A DNA stretch of 64,000 nt, taken from Aureimonas sp. Leaf324 (lineage in GTDB: Bacteria > Pseudomonadota > Alphaproteobacteria > Rhizobiales > Rhizobiaceae). The stretch is taken from the NCBI RefSeq assembly GCF_001423245.1, contig NZ_LMOH01000012.1, forward strand, positions 188,518-252,517. The letters run 5' to 3'. The notes beneath the pieces are model-generated. The model did not search any database and was not told the origin of the DNA. It saw nothing but the letters and a program-made list of their open reading frames with translations. Shown here one piece after another: positions 31,783 to 40,090 of this stretch. The position numbers were made by a program, and so were the translations under genes. Numbering within the stretch: the stretch's first letter is position 1; the number at the start of each line of letters is the position of its first letter.

Positions 31783-32835
31783 TCAGGCCATCATCGCCGG
31801 TGGAGATGAGACTTCGCCCGGCAGCGACAGTCCGCTGTCCGCCACGCAGTGATAGTTTCGGTACCATTCCACGAAACGCCGCAGCCCTATGGCAATCGGC
31901 GTATTGGGCGCATAGTCGACAGTCGCGCGCAGTCGGCTGGTATCGGCATAGGTCACCGGCACGTCGCCGGGCTGCATCGGGAGAAGCTCCTTCACGGCCT
32001 TACGGCCGATCTCGGATTCGAGACATTCAACGAAGTCCGCCAGCCGCACCGGGCTGGCGTTGCCGATGTTGAAGATCCGATGCGCCGTTGTGCCATCCAC
32101 CGTCTCCTGCCCACCCGGCGGGCGTCCGAGCAGCCGGACGACGGCCTCGATGGCGTCGGAGACGAACGTGAAGTCGCGCAGCATGTCGCCGCCGTTGAAG
32201 AGGCGGATCGCCCGCCCCTCCGAAATGTCCCGCGTGAAGCTGTAATAGGCCATGTCCGGCCGTCCCCAGGGACCGTACAGGGTGAAGAAACGCAGTCCCG
32301 TGCACGGCAGGCCGTGCAGCTTCGCATAGGACTCCGCCATCAGTTCGTTGGACCGCTTGGTGGCGGCATAGAACGACACCGGATGGTCGACCGGGTCCTC
32401 TTCGCGGAAGGGAGCGAATCGGTTGGCCCCATAGACCGAGCTCGACGACGCATAGACGAGATGCCCCACGCGCAGTTCGCGGCAGCATTCGAGGACTGAC
32501 AGGAAGCCGTTGAGGTTCGACCTCGCATAAGGCCAGGGATCGGTGCTGCGTACGCCGGCCTGCGCTGCCAGGTGCACGACGACGTCGGGCGAATAGCCCC
32601 TGGCGAGTTCGAGGAAGCGATCGGTCTCGACGATGTCGGCCCGCACGAAGCGGAACCCCTCGCGTCCGTGCAACCGACAGAGGCGATCTTCCTTCAGGCC
32701 GACGTCGTAATAGGCGTTGAGATCGTCGACACCCAGAACCTCGACGCCCTCGTGGAGCAGCCGGTCCGACAGGTGATAACCGACGAAGCCTGCGGCGCCC
32801 GTCACCAGGACGCGGCGGAAGGGCTGCATCGTCAT
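31783..32835 (-). CDS. NAD-dependent nucleotide-sugar epimerase (UDP-glucuronate 4-epimerase-like)
   Basis: From ATG 32835 it is 350 aa. It has the Rossmann motif VLVTGAAGFVGYHL, the SDR active site with SSSSVYG and YAATKRSNE (Tyr/Lys pair), and the FFTLYGPWGRPDMAYYSFT segment typical of UDP-glucuronate 4-epimerases. The product would be UDP-galacturonate for surface polysaccharide or lipid A. The 52 residues encoded upstream to 32991 lack a ribosome site and homology. It is divergent from the ArnT-like gene, consistent with shared envelope function. Confidence 0.9.
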   Translation of the reverse strand: MTMQPFRRVLVTGAAGFVGYHLSDRLLHEGVEVLGVDDLNAYYDVGLKEDRLCRLHGREGFRFVRADIVETDRFLELARGYSPDVVVHLAAQAGVRSTDPWPYARSNLNGFLSVLECCRELRVGHLVYASSSSVYGANRFAPFREEDPVDHPVSFYAATKRSNELMAESYAKLHGLPCTGLRFFTLYGPWGRPDMAYYSFTRDISEGRAIRLFNGGDMLRDFTFVSDAIEAVVRLLGRPPGGQETVDGTTAHRIFNIGNASPVRLADFVECLESEIGRKAVKELLPMQPGDVPVTYADTSRLRATVDYAPNTPIAIGLRRFVEWYRNYHCVADSGLSLPGEVSSPPAMMA

Positions 32836-33283
32836 GACGGCGTCGACGACCTGAGACTGGACTGGAAACCCATGAGCCGGCGACCTCCTCCCCAGATCGA
32901 TTGACGCGGCATCCCGCCCCGAAGGGACGGTGCGAGACTGGCGACGACCCAGCCCCATGTAGCAAGGCATTCGCGGACCGATCGGAGTCAAGTTCGACCG
33001 TCAAAGCTGTCCGAACCGTATAGTTTCGGTCAGGTTCGCCGCCGGGACGTCATGCGAGGAAGGCGTGCACCAACCTGTCATGCGCGCGGCGCGGAAGACG
33101 GCGTATCCACCGGCGCGCGGGGCGTGCACGCTTCAGGTACGAGCATCGTCCGGTCTCGTCGCCGGCATGCTTCCTCAGGAAGCGCGTCCACCCCGCCCGA
33201 GGCATGCGGCCGGTGGCGCGCCGCATTCGAAGACAGACCACGTCGACAAGCCTTGACGCGAACGAGGAGGAAGGCCGGGGACC
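32836..33283. other. Divergent intergenic region, epimerase/ArnT-like
   Basis: 448 bases with no convincing gene. It must carry the promoters of both flanking genes. A weak dyad CCGAA-N9-TTCGG with a CGTATAG core lies near 33012-33029 and resembles one arm of the palindrome at 34738-34761. Otherwise I see nothing. Confidence 0.45.
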
Positions 33284-34681
33284 ATGAACGAACGCGCCAA
33301 TCGGCTGCAGCCCTATGCGGTCCTCGCGATCTTCTTTCTCGCCGCCCTCGCCTTCCGGCCGCTCCTGCCGGTCGACGAGACGCGTTACCTCACCGTCGCG
33401 TGGGAGATGTTCCAGCGCGGGTCCTTCTTCGTCCCGACGCTGAACTTCTTCCCCTATCACCACAAGCCGCCGCTTCTGTTCTGGCTCATCGACGCCAGTT
33501 GGGCGCTCTTCGGCCCATCGCGCCCCGCGGCTCTTCTGGTGGTCTTCGCCATCTCGTCGCTGTCACTCCACCTCACCCGCAGGCTCGCCGAAACCCTTCT
33601 GCCGAACCGCCCCGACATCGCGTCGAGGGTGGAGTGGGTGATGCTCGGGAACGCGGTCTTCCTTCTCTATTCCAGCCTCATCCTCTTCGATCTCCTCCTG
33701 ACCTGCTGCGTGCTGGCAGCCTTCCTGTCCCTCCACGCCTTCGCCCGCAGCGGTCGGCGCCGCGATGCCGTGGTCTTCGGCCTGCTGGTGGGTCTCGGCA
33801 TCCTCGCCAAGGGGCCGGTGGTGCTGGTTCATCTCGTCTGGCCGGTGCTGCTCTACCTTTGGTGGAAGCCTTCGCCGCAGGTCCTGACGAACGGCGCTTT
33901 CTATCGCGGCGTCGGGCTGGGCCTGCTGGCCGCCCTCGTCCCGGTCGCGATCTGGCTCGGGCCTGCCCTTCTGCGCACCGACGGCGAGTTCGCTCGCGCC
34001 CTCCTCTGGAACCAGTCGGCCGGACGCATCTCGGGGCAGATGGAAGCCTCCCATCCCCGGCCCTTCTACTTCTACGTGGTCCTCCTGCCGGTGATGCTCC
34101 TGCCCTGGCTCGCCTCGCCGACGCTCTGGCGGGCGGTCCGGGCCCGCGCGATCCGGTTCGAGACGAGCGAGGGCCGCGCGATCCGCTTCCTGCTCGTCTG
34201 GTCCGGCGCGGTGCTGGCGACCTTCAGCCTGATCTCCGGCAAGCAGCCGCATTACCTCGTCCCGATCCTGCCGCTGGTCACGATCGTGCTCACCGTTCTT
34301 CTGGCGGACGCGACGCTGCGCTCGATCCGGCGCACCGCGCTGGCGCTCGCTGCCGGGCTCGTCCTGTTCCAGGCCGTCGCTTCGCTCGCGCTGTTCCCGC
34401 GATACGATCTCGACCCGATCGCCGCCTTCGTCCGCGACCATCCGGAGGCGCGGTTCGGCTTCGTCGGCGGCTACCAGGGCGAACTCAACTTCCTGGCGCG
34501 CCGCACGCAGCCGATCGAACTCGTCGCCCTCGAACACGCCGACGCCTGGTTCAATGCCTATCCCGGCGGCTATCTCATCGACTTCTACAAGGCGACGGAC
34601 CCGACGCCGGGCCGACCGGTGGTCACGACGAACTATCGTGGCGGCCTCGCCGGCGTCTTCGAGAAATCCGCCGCCCCCTGA
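33284..34681 (+). CDS. ArnT/PMT-like membrane glycosyltransferase
   Basis: A 465-aa protein with about ten hydrophobic helices. The first periplasmic loop has PVDETRYLTVAWEMFQRGSFFVPTLNFFPYHHKPPLLFW, the DE(A/T)RY and H-KPPL signature of ArnT and related PMT_2 transferases that use polyprenyl-phosphate sugars. ArnT adds aminoarabinose (or galacturonic acid in rhizobial relatives) to lipid A. The short C-terminal soluble part (about 370-465) is as in the family. GAGGAGG lies upstream of ATG 33284. The neighbouring epimerase, GT2 and LAB_N genes support a lipid-A or envelope decoration locus. Confidence 0.9.
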   Translation: MNERANRLQPYAVLAIFFLAALAFRPLLPVDETRYLTVAWEMFQRGSFFVPTLNFFPYHHKPPLLFWLIDASWALFGPSRPAALLVVFAISSLSLHLTRRLAETLLPNRPDIASRVEWVMLGNAVFLLYSSLILFDLLLTCCVLAAFLSLHAFARSGRRRDAVVFGLLVGLGILAKGPVVLVHLVWPVLLYLWWKPSPQVLTNGAFYRGVGLGLLAALVPVAIWLGPALLRTDGEFARALLWNQSAGRISGQMEASHPRPFYFYVVLLPVMLLPWLASPTLWRAVRARAIRFETSEGRAIRFLLVWSGAVLATFSLISGKQPHYLVPILPLVTIVLTVLLADATLRSIRRTALALAAGLVLFQAVASLALFPRYDLDPIAAFVRDHPEARFGFVGGYQGELNFLARRTQPIELVALEHADAWFNAYPGGYLIDFYKATDPTPGRPVVTTNYRGGLAGVFEKSAAP

Positions 34682-34737
34682 CCGGACGGCGGCCGACGCA
34701 GCGCTGATCATCCAGAGCGCGCTGCCCACGGTCCGCC

Positions 34738-34761
34738 GACCTATACGAAAGCGTATAGGTC
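34738..34761. promoter_or_regulatory. Perfect 10-bp-arm palindrome, candidate operator
   Basis: GACCTATACG-AAAG-CGTATAGGTC, located 56 bases after the ArnT-like stop and about 190 bases before the response-regulator gene. There is no following T-run, so a protein-binding site is likelier than a terminator. Confidence 0.55.
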
Positions 34762-34953
34762 TCGACATGGTGCCGAGACCCTCAGGCGATACGAAGGCAT
34801 ACCCCGTTCGCCCCGGATTCGCCGCGTCATGCCTCGAACCCTCCGCCATGTCGCTTCCATCGTGTCCGCCGCCGGTCGCGGAAACGACGCCCCGTGTCGC
34901 CTGTTCGCTCCTCATGCCTCGATGCCCGATCGCGCCCCGCGAGGGAAGCGCGC

Positions 34954-35631
34954 ATGAAGATCCTCATCGTCGAGGACGACACCACCACCGCCGCCTACAT
35001 TCGCTCCGGCCTTGGCGAGGAGGGGCACGAGGCTGATCACACGCCCACGGGCATCGGCGGTCTGGAACTGGCCTGCACGCGGGACTACGACGTCCTCGTC
35101 ATCGACCGGATGCTGCCGGGCCTCGACGGGCTGTCGCTCGTGCGCGCCCTTCGCTCGCTGGGCAGGTCGACCCCGGCCATCTTCCTCACGGCTGTCGGCG
35201 GCGTCGACGACCGGGTGGAAGGGCTGGAAGCGGGCGCCGACGACTACCTCCTGAAGCCCTTCGCTTTCTCGGAGTTGCTGGCCCGGCTCAACGCCCTGAA
35301 CCGCCGCACGGCGGTGCATCGCGAGGAAGTCGTCCTCAGGGTGGGCGATCTCGAGATGGACCTGATCGGTCGCCGGGTGACGCGGGCGGGCTGCGAGATC
35401 GAGCTTCAGCCGCGCGAGTTCCGGCTTCTCGAATACCTGATGCGCAACCGCGGCCGCGTGTTGACGCGCACCATGCTCCTGGAACGGGTCTGGGAATTCC
35501 ACTTCGACCCGAAGACGAACGTGGTCGAGACGCATGTCAGCCGCCTTCGCTCGAAGATCGATCGCCCCTTCGACAGCGAGATGATTCACACCGTGCGTGG
35601 ATCCGGCTACGTCCTCAATGCCGCGGCCTGA
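34954..35631 (+). CDS. OmpR/PhoB-family response regulator
   Basis: A 225-aa protein with a receiver domain (KILIVEDD, phosphoacceptor Asp in LVIDRMLPG, LTAVGG, and Lys in LLKPFAF) and a C-terminal winged helix (LQPREFRLLEYLMRNRGRVLTRTMLLERVWEFHFDPKTNVVETHVSRLRSKI split over 130-220). It is closest in look to CzcR/CusR/TctD-type regulators. No histidine kinase gene is adjacent on either side, which is unusual for this class. ATG 34954 follows GGGAAGCGCGC. It probably regulates the surrounding envelope genes. Confidence 0.93.
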   Translation: MKILIVEDDTTTAAYIRSGLGEEGHEADHTPTGIGGLELACTRDYDVLVIDRMLPGLDGLSLVRALRSLGRSTPAIFLTAVGGVDDRVEGLEAGADDYLLKPFAFSELLARLNALNRRTAVHREEVVLRVGDLEMDLIGRRVTRAGCEIELQPREFRLLEYLMRNRGRVLTRTMLLERVWEFHFDPKTNVVETHVSRLRSKIDRPFDSEMIHTVRGSGYVLNAAA

Positions 35632-35739
35632 TCCGCTCGCCGCGCGGCCAGCGTGCGTACCTCTGGCCGACACCGCCCTTCCGACGCCCGTCGGACGCTT
35701 CGTCCCGTCCCACGGCCGCCTCATGATGACGGACCCTTC

Positions 35740-36363
35740 ATGACCAGCATCGTCGCCGCGATCTCCGGCACCGTGATCGCCATCATCTCCGCCGGCGGTC
35801 TGCCCGGCATCATGCTCCTCATGGCGCTGGAATCGGCCTGCATCCCGATCCCGTCCGAGATCATCATGCCGTTTGCCGGATACCTCGTCTCGCAGGGTCA
35901 GTTCAGCCTCCTCGCGGTCGCCACCTTCGGCGCCATCGGCTGCAACCTCGGCTCCGCGGCGGCCTATCTCGTCGGGTCGCGCGGCGGTCGGGCACTGGTC
36001 GAGCGCTGGAGCCGCCATTCGCTGTTCGGGATCGCCGAACTGCGGCTCGCCGAGCGGTTCTTCCAGCGTTTCGGGCCGGCCGCGACCTTTCTCGGCCGTC
36101 TCCTGCCGGTCGTTCGCACCTTCATCGCCCTGCCGGCCGGCCTCGCCCGCATGAACGTCTGGAGCTTCCACGCCTTCACCTTCGCCGGATCGTGGATCTG
36201 GTGCTGGGCGCTCGCCTATCTCGGCATGACCCTCGGCGATCGCTGGCAGGATGACCCGCGCCTCAAGACCGCGTTCCATGTCGCGGACGTCGTGGTCCTC
36301 GTCGCGCTCGGCGCGTTGGTGGTCTGGTACGTCGTCCGCCGCAGGCGGGCCGAGCGCGCATGA
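35740..36363 (+). CDS. DedA-family membrane protein
   Basis: A 207-aa protein with about five hydrophobic segments. It has the DedA signatures ESACIPIPSEIIMPFAGYL, GAIGCNLGSAAAYLVGSRGGR, and FLGRLLPVVRTFIALPAGLARM. DedA/VTT proteins act in undecaprenyl-phosphate or phospholipid flipping, and several are needed for polymyxin resistance. It lies 108 bases behind the response regulator and ahead of the GT2/LAB_N pair, in keeping with a lipid-carrier role in the same locus. Confidence 0.92.
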   Translation: MTSIVAAISGTVIAIISAGGLPGIMLLMALESACIPIPSEIIMPFAGYLVSQGQFSLLAVATFGAIGCNLGSAAAYLVGSRGGRALVERWSRHSLFGIAELRLAERFFQRFGPAATFLGRLLPVVRTFIALPAGLARMNVWSFHAFTFAGSWIWCWALAYLGMTLGDRWQDDPRLKTAFHVADVVVLVALGALVVWYVVRRRRAERA

Positions 36364-36679
36364 CCGTCCGTCGATGCTCGGTCGATCTGCCGGTCACGTA
36401 TCGTCGCGCAAGGGGGGGCGCTGCCGGCGGTCCACAGGCGGGCGCGACGCCTCTTCCGCCAGGGCGTCGGCTGTCTGCCGGATGCAACAGGATGCGGAAA
36501 ACTTCGCGAGTGCGTCTTCGGCACTGCTGGATTTCTCCAGAACTTGGTGACAGCGTCGATCGCCTCCGGACACCCGAGCGAGCGGTGGCATCGGCCGCGA
36601 CGCGCCCATCGATGCTCGGCCTGAAATGCGTATCAACCCCGTCGTGCCTCCGGCCTTCTCTCCTGTGCAGCGACCAACG
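36364..36679. other. Gap between dedA and GT2 genes
   Basis: 316 bases with no recognisable gene. An in-frame ATG at 36626 could extend the GT2 protein by 18 residues, but it has no clear ribosome site. I see no palindrome of note. Confidence 0.4.
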
Positions 36680-37516
36680 ATGACGATCGAACTGGACATC
36701 CGAGCCGCGCTGCACGCGCCGGCGGCATCGCCGCGCGACGCGGTCGGCGCCGTCGCACGTCCTGCCACGACGATGCCGGGGGGCCTCACGACCAGCATCG
36801 TCGTTCCCGCCCGCAACGAGGCGCCGAACCTCGCCGTCCTGGTGCGCGAGATCGCCGCCGCGATGAAGGGGCGGGTCTTCGAGGTGGTCGTGGTGGACGA
36901 CGGCTCGACGGACGAAACCGCCGACACGCTGGCCGCGCTGCTCGGGGACGGGATCCCCGTGCGGCACCTGCGCCATGATCGCTCGGCGGGCCAGAGCGCG
37001 GCGGTGAGGACCGGGGTCTTCGCTGCGCTCGGCCAGTTCGTCGTCACAATCGACGGCGACGGACAGAACGACCCGGCCTTCATCCCGGCCATGATCGACG
37101 CACTTGCGGCCGCCGGGCCCCGCGTCGGCATCGTCGCCGGCCAGCGGCGCGCCCGGACCGACACGCTCGTCAAGCGGCTGTCGTCGCGCTTCGCCAACGG
37201 CCTGCGCAGCGCCATCCTGAAGGACGGAACGCGCGACACCGGCTGCGGGCTAAAGGCGATCCGCACCGACCTCTTCCGCACGCTTCCCTTCTTCGACGGC
37301 TGGCACCGCTACCTGCCGGCGCTGGCGCTGATGGAAGGACACGGCGTCCTCCATATCGACGTCGTCGACCGGCCGCGGCGGTTCGGAACCTCGAACTACG
37401 GCGTGCTCGACCGGGCGCGACGCGGGGCGCTCGATCTCGTCGGCGTCTGGTGGCTGCGCCGGAGACGGCGGGTTCGACCGGGCGTGTCCGAACTGACCAC
37501 GGGGGCCACACGATGA
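36680..37516 (+). CDS. GT2 glycosyltransferase (dolichol-/undecaprenyl-phosphate sugar transferase type)
   Basis: A 278-aa GT-A protein: TSIVVPARNEAPNLAVLVREI, VVVVDDGSTDET, and the metal-binding TIDGDGQNDP, followed by DTGCGLKAIRTDLF and RRFGTSNYG. This is the DPM1/ArnC-like group that loads sugars on polyprenyl phosphate. The C-terminus lacks the two membrane helices of ArnC but is arginine-rich. Its stop overlaps the next ATG (ATGA), a common arrangement with LAB_N proteins. Confidence 0.9.
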   Translation: MTIELDIRAALHAPAASPRDAVGAVARPATTMPGGLTTSIVVPARNEAPNLAVLVREIAAAMKGRVFEVVVVDDGSTDETADTLAALLGDGIPVRHLRHDRSAGQSAAVRTGVFAALGQFVVTIDGDGQNDPAFIPAMIDALAAAGPRVGIVAGQRRARTDTLVKRLSSRFANGLRSAILKDGTRDTGCGLKAIRTDLFRTLPFFDGWHRYLPALALMEGHGVLHIDVVDRPRRFGTSNYGVLDRARRGALDLVGVWWLRRRRRVRPGVSELTTGATR

Positions 37517-37878
37517 CCACGGCATGGACCTGGCTGCACGACGTCTTCGTCGAGCGTTTCGACGTCTGGTTGATGGTCGGCCTCATCGCGCAGGCCTTCT
37601 TCACCGGGCGCTTCATCATCCAGTGGATCGCGTCCGAGCGGGCCCGCAAGTCGATCGTGCCGGCGACGTTCTGGACGTTCTCGCTCGGCGGCGGCTTCCT
37701 CCTTCTGGTCTACGCGATCCATCGCGAGGACCCGGTGTTCATCATCGGGCAGGCGGCCGGGCTGATCGTCTATATCCGAAACCTGATGCTGATCGGCGGC
37801 GAGCGGAAGCGGTCCGGCGCGACAGCCGCCGCACCCGCGAACGGCGCCAGCATGGCCTCACCGGCCGAGGCGGTCTAG
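37513..37878 (+). CDS. LAB_N-domain (lipid-A-biosynthesis N-terminal-like) membrane protein
   Basis: A 121-aa protein with three hydrophobic helices. The sequence FDVWLMVGLIAQAFFTGRFIIQWIASE followed by VPATFWTFSLGGGFLLLVYAI and DPVFIIGQAAGLIVYIRNLMLI is the LAB_N (PF07578) pattern. These small proteins accompany GT2 enzymes and are suspected of flipping polyprenyl-linked sugars. The last 25 residues are alanine-rich. The 3' end overlaps the convergent ATPase gene by 21 bases. Confidence 0.88.
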   Translation: MTTAWTWLHDVFVERFDVWLMVGLIAQAFFTGRFIIQWIASERARKSIVPATFWTFSLGGGFLLLVYAIHREDPVFIIGQAAGLIVYIRNLMLIGGERKRSGATAAAPANGASMASPAEAV

Positions 37879-38391
37879 GACGAGGTCGACGCGCTCCTCG
37901 ACCGTGACCTTCGGCAGAACGACGGTCTCGTAGCCGAGTTCGCGATAGGCTTTCAGGAGCCGCTCGTATTCCGCGACCGCCGCGGCGAGGTCGTGTCGCC
38001 GCTCGCCGTCCGTCCGGTAGATCTCTGGCCAGGGCGGCACGAGGAACACCAGGTCGTGGTAGCGGTCGAAGCTGGCGAGGAGATCGCGCGCCGCGCGTCC
38101 CGTCGCGTGCTCCAGCGCCACCGCCGCATCGACCAGCCCGCGGTCGAAGAACACCCAGCCGTCCACGCCCCTCATATGGCGGCGATCCTCGGCGGCGATC
38201 TCGATCGCCCGCATCGCGAAGGCTGCCGGATCGACCCAGGGAAGCGCCCGACCGTCGCCGCGCTGCTCCTCCTCCACGATCCGGCGGCCGGGTTCCGGCA
38301 CGACGTCCCACCCCCGCCGCCCCAGCGCCCGCAGAAGCGTCGATTTGCCGCCGCCCGAGCAGCCGGACAGGACGACATGTCGCGAGATCAT
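37858..38391 (-). CDS. AAA-type P-loop ATPase/kinase-like protein
   Basis: A 177-aa protein from ATG 38391 with Walker A SGCSGGGKST, an EPGRRIVEEEQRGDGRALPW segment, VFFDRGLVDA as the probable Walker-B/DRx region, and a late PKVTVEERVDLVLDRL helix. This matches the AAA_28-type small nucleotide-kinase-like proteins of unknown substrate. Its ATG overlaps the stop of the ArgO-like gene by four bases, so they are cotranslated. Confidence 0.85.
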   Translation of the reverse strand: MISRHVVLSGCSGGGKSTLLRALGRRGWDVVPEPGRRIVEEEQRGDGRALPWVDPAAFAMRAIEIAAEDRRHMRGVDGWVFFDRGLVDAAVALEHATGRAARDLLASFDRYHDLVFLVPPWPEIYRTDGERRHDLAAAVAEYERLLKAYRELGYETVVLPKVTVEERVDLVLDRLGR

Positions 38392-39074
38392 GTATGGCTC
38401 GCGTGGCTCGGGGAAGAGACCGGGGCGGACGAATCTCGGACGTCTGGACTGTCGTGCCCGAGCGCCCCGACGACAAGCGAGGCCGCCAGCGCCAGCATCA
38501 CGACGCCGACGACGGCATCGAGGACGCGCCACGCGGAAGGCCGCGTGAAGACCGGTTGGAGCAACCGCGCGCCGTAGCCGAGACCGGCGAACCACAGGAA
38601 GCTCGCGGCCGCTGCCCCGAGGAGGAACAAGGGGCGCGCGGCTTCGGGCTGCGCCGATCCGGCCGTTCCCATGAGGAGAACGGTGTCGAGATAGACATGC
38701 GGGTTGAGAAAGGTGAACGCCGCGCCGGTCGCCAGCGCCCGCATGAGCGAGAGGCCCTCGGAGGCTTCGGCCGTCAGGGCACCCGGCGAGGCCATCCGCC
38801 GGAACGCTGCGATGCCGTACCAGGCGAGGAACGCCGCGCCGCCGAGGGCCAGCACGAGCGTCAGTTGCGGCGCCGCCGCAAGGAACGCTCCCATCCCGCC
38901 GACACCGGCTGCGATCAGCACCGCGTCCGATGCGCCGAAGAAGAGCACGAGCGGACCGACATGCTCGCCACGCAGCCCCTGTCGCAGGACGAAGAGGTTC
39001 TGCGCGCCGATCGCGACGATCAGGGCGGCAGACAGGGCGAAACCGGAAAGAAAGGCGGAAAGGGCGGGTGTCAT
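38388..39074 (-). CDS. LysE/ArgO-family amino-acid exporter
   Basis: A 228-aa membrane protein with six hydrophobic helices. It starts with FLSGFALSAALIVAIGAQNLFVLRQGLRGEHVGPLV, the ArgO/LysE opening, and contains FTFLNPHVYLDTVLLMG. It exports arginine or lysine. The divergent LysR-type gene at 39149 is an ArgP relative, the known regulator of this exporter class. The C-terminal tail is Ser/Asp-rich. Confidence 0.92.
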   Translation of the reverse strand: MTPALSAFLSGFALSAALIVAIGAQNLFVLRQGLRGEHVGPLVLFFGASDAVLIAAGVGGMGAFLAAAPQLTLVLALGGAAFLAWYGIAAFRRMASPGALTAEASEGLSLMRALATGAAFTFLNPHVYLDTVLLMGTAGSAQPEAARPLFLLGAAAASFLWFAGLGYGARLLQPVFTRPSAWRVLDAVVGVVMLALAASLVVGALGHDSPDVRDSSAPVSSPSHASHT

Positions 39075-39101
39075 GCGTCCGTGGATGCCCTGCCCGCGCT
39101 A

Positions 39102-39145
39102 TGAAGTAAAACTTGTTCCGCTAAGGCTCGTGAAGCATAACTTCA
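39102..39145. promoter_or_regulatory. Paired GAAG-N5-CTT dyads, candidate ArgP-type operator
   Basis: GAAGTAAAACTTG at 39103-39115 and the 15-base palindrome TGAAGCATAACTTCA at 39131-39145 lie 29 bases apart in the 74-base divergent region. LysR-type regulators bind such spaced dyads. The second covers the space just before the regulator's own GTG start. Confidence 0.6.
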
Positions 39146-39148
39146 TCC

Positions 39149-40039
39149 GTGCTCGACTATCCCGCTCTGTCCGCTGTGGCCGCCGTCGTCCGCGAGGGGT
39201 CGTTCGAACGCGCCGCCGGGGCGCTCGGCATCACGCCGTCCGCTGTCTCGCAGCGCGTGCGGGCGCTGGAGGAGCGGCTCGGCGCCGTTCTCGTGGTACG
39301 CGGCCAGCCATGCCGGGCGACGGATCTCGGCCGCACGCTCTGCGCCCATCTCGATCGAGTGCGCCTGCTCGAGGGCGAGGTCGCGCTCCTCCTCCCGCCT
39401 TCTGCGGGAAACGCAGACGACCGTCTTCCGCTGAAGGTCGCGGTCAATTCCGACAGTCTCGCGACATGGTTTCCCAGTGCGGCGGCTGCCTTCAGTCAGG
39501 CCGCAGACACGCCGCTCGACCTGACGCTGGACGACGAAGCGCACACGGCCGACAGGCTTCGCTCCGGCGAGGTGCTGGCGGCGGTGACGGCCGATCCGCG
39601 TCCCGTCCAGGGCTGCCGGACGCTGCGCCTCGGAGCCCTGCGTTATCTCGCCTGCGCGAGCCCCGAATTCGCCGCAAGGTTCTTCCGGGGCGGAGTGACG
39701 CGCGAGACACTCTCTTCCGCCCCCTGCCTTCGCTTCGATCGGCGCGATCGGCTGCAGGCGCGCTGGGCCCGGGAAGCCCTCGGCTTCGAGTTCGACGCGC
39801 CGGTCTATACCGTCGCCTCGACCCACGCCTTTCTCGACTTCGCGCTGGCCGGGCTGGCCTGGGGAATGCAGCCCGAAGCGCTGGCCGCGCCGCACCTCGC
39901 CCATGGTCGCCTCGTCGAGTTGGTGCCGGGCCAACCGCTCGACATCACCCTCTACTGGACCGTCGCCCGCCTGCCGGTTTCCGCGCTGCCGCGCCTGACC
40001 GATGCCGTGTGCCAGGCGGCCTCCAAAGGGCTGGTGTAA
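39149..40039 (+). CDS. LysR-family regulator (ArgP/IciA-like)
   Basis: A 296-aa protein with a GTG start. The N-terminal winged helix reads YPALSAVAAVVREGSFERAAGALGITPSAVSQRVRALEERLGAVLVVR, closely following ArgP wording, and the effector domain contains LPLKVAVNSDSLATWF. ArgP senses lysine and arginine and activates argO. The divergent layout with the LysE-family exporter supports this. No ribosome site is obvious; the palindrome at 39131-39145 occupies its place. Confidence 0.9.
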   Translation: MLDYPALSAVAAVVREGSFERAAGALGITPSAVSQRVRALEERLGAVLVVRGQPCRATDLGRTLCAHLDRVRLLEGEVALLLPPSAGNADDRLPLKVAVNSDSLATWFPSAAAAFSQAADTPLDLTLDDEAHTADRLRSGEVLAAVTADPRPVQGCRTLRLGALRYLACASPEFAARFFRGGVTRETLSSAPCLRFDRRDRLQARWAREALGFEFDAPVYTVASTHAFLDFALAGLAWGMQPEALAAPHLAHGRLVELVPGQPLDITLYWTVARLPVSALPRLTDAVCQAASKGLV

Positions 40040-40090
40040 GTCCGGCTTCGGACGGGACGAACGTAGGCGACGCCCGTCCCGCACCCGGCG

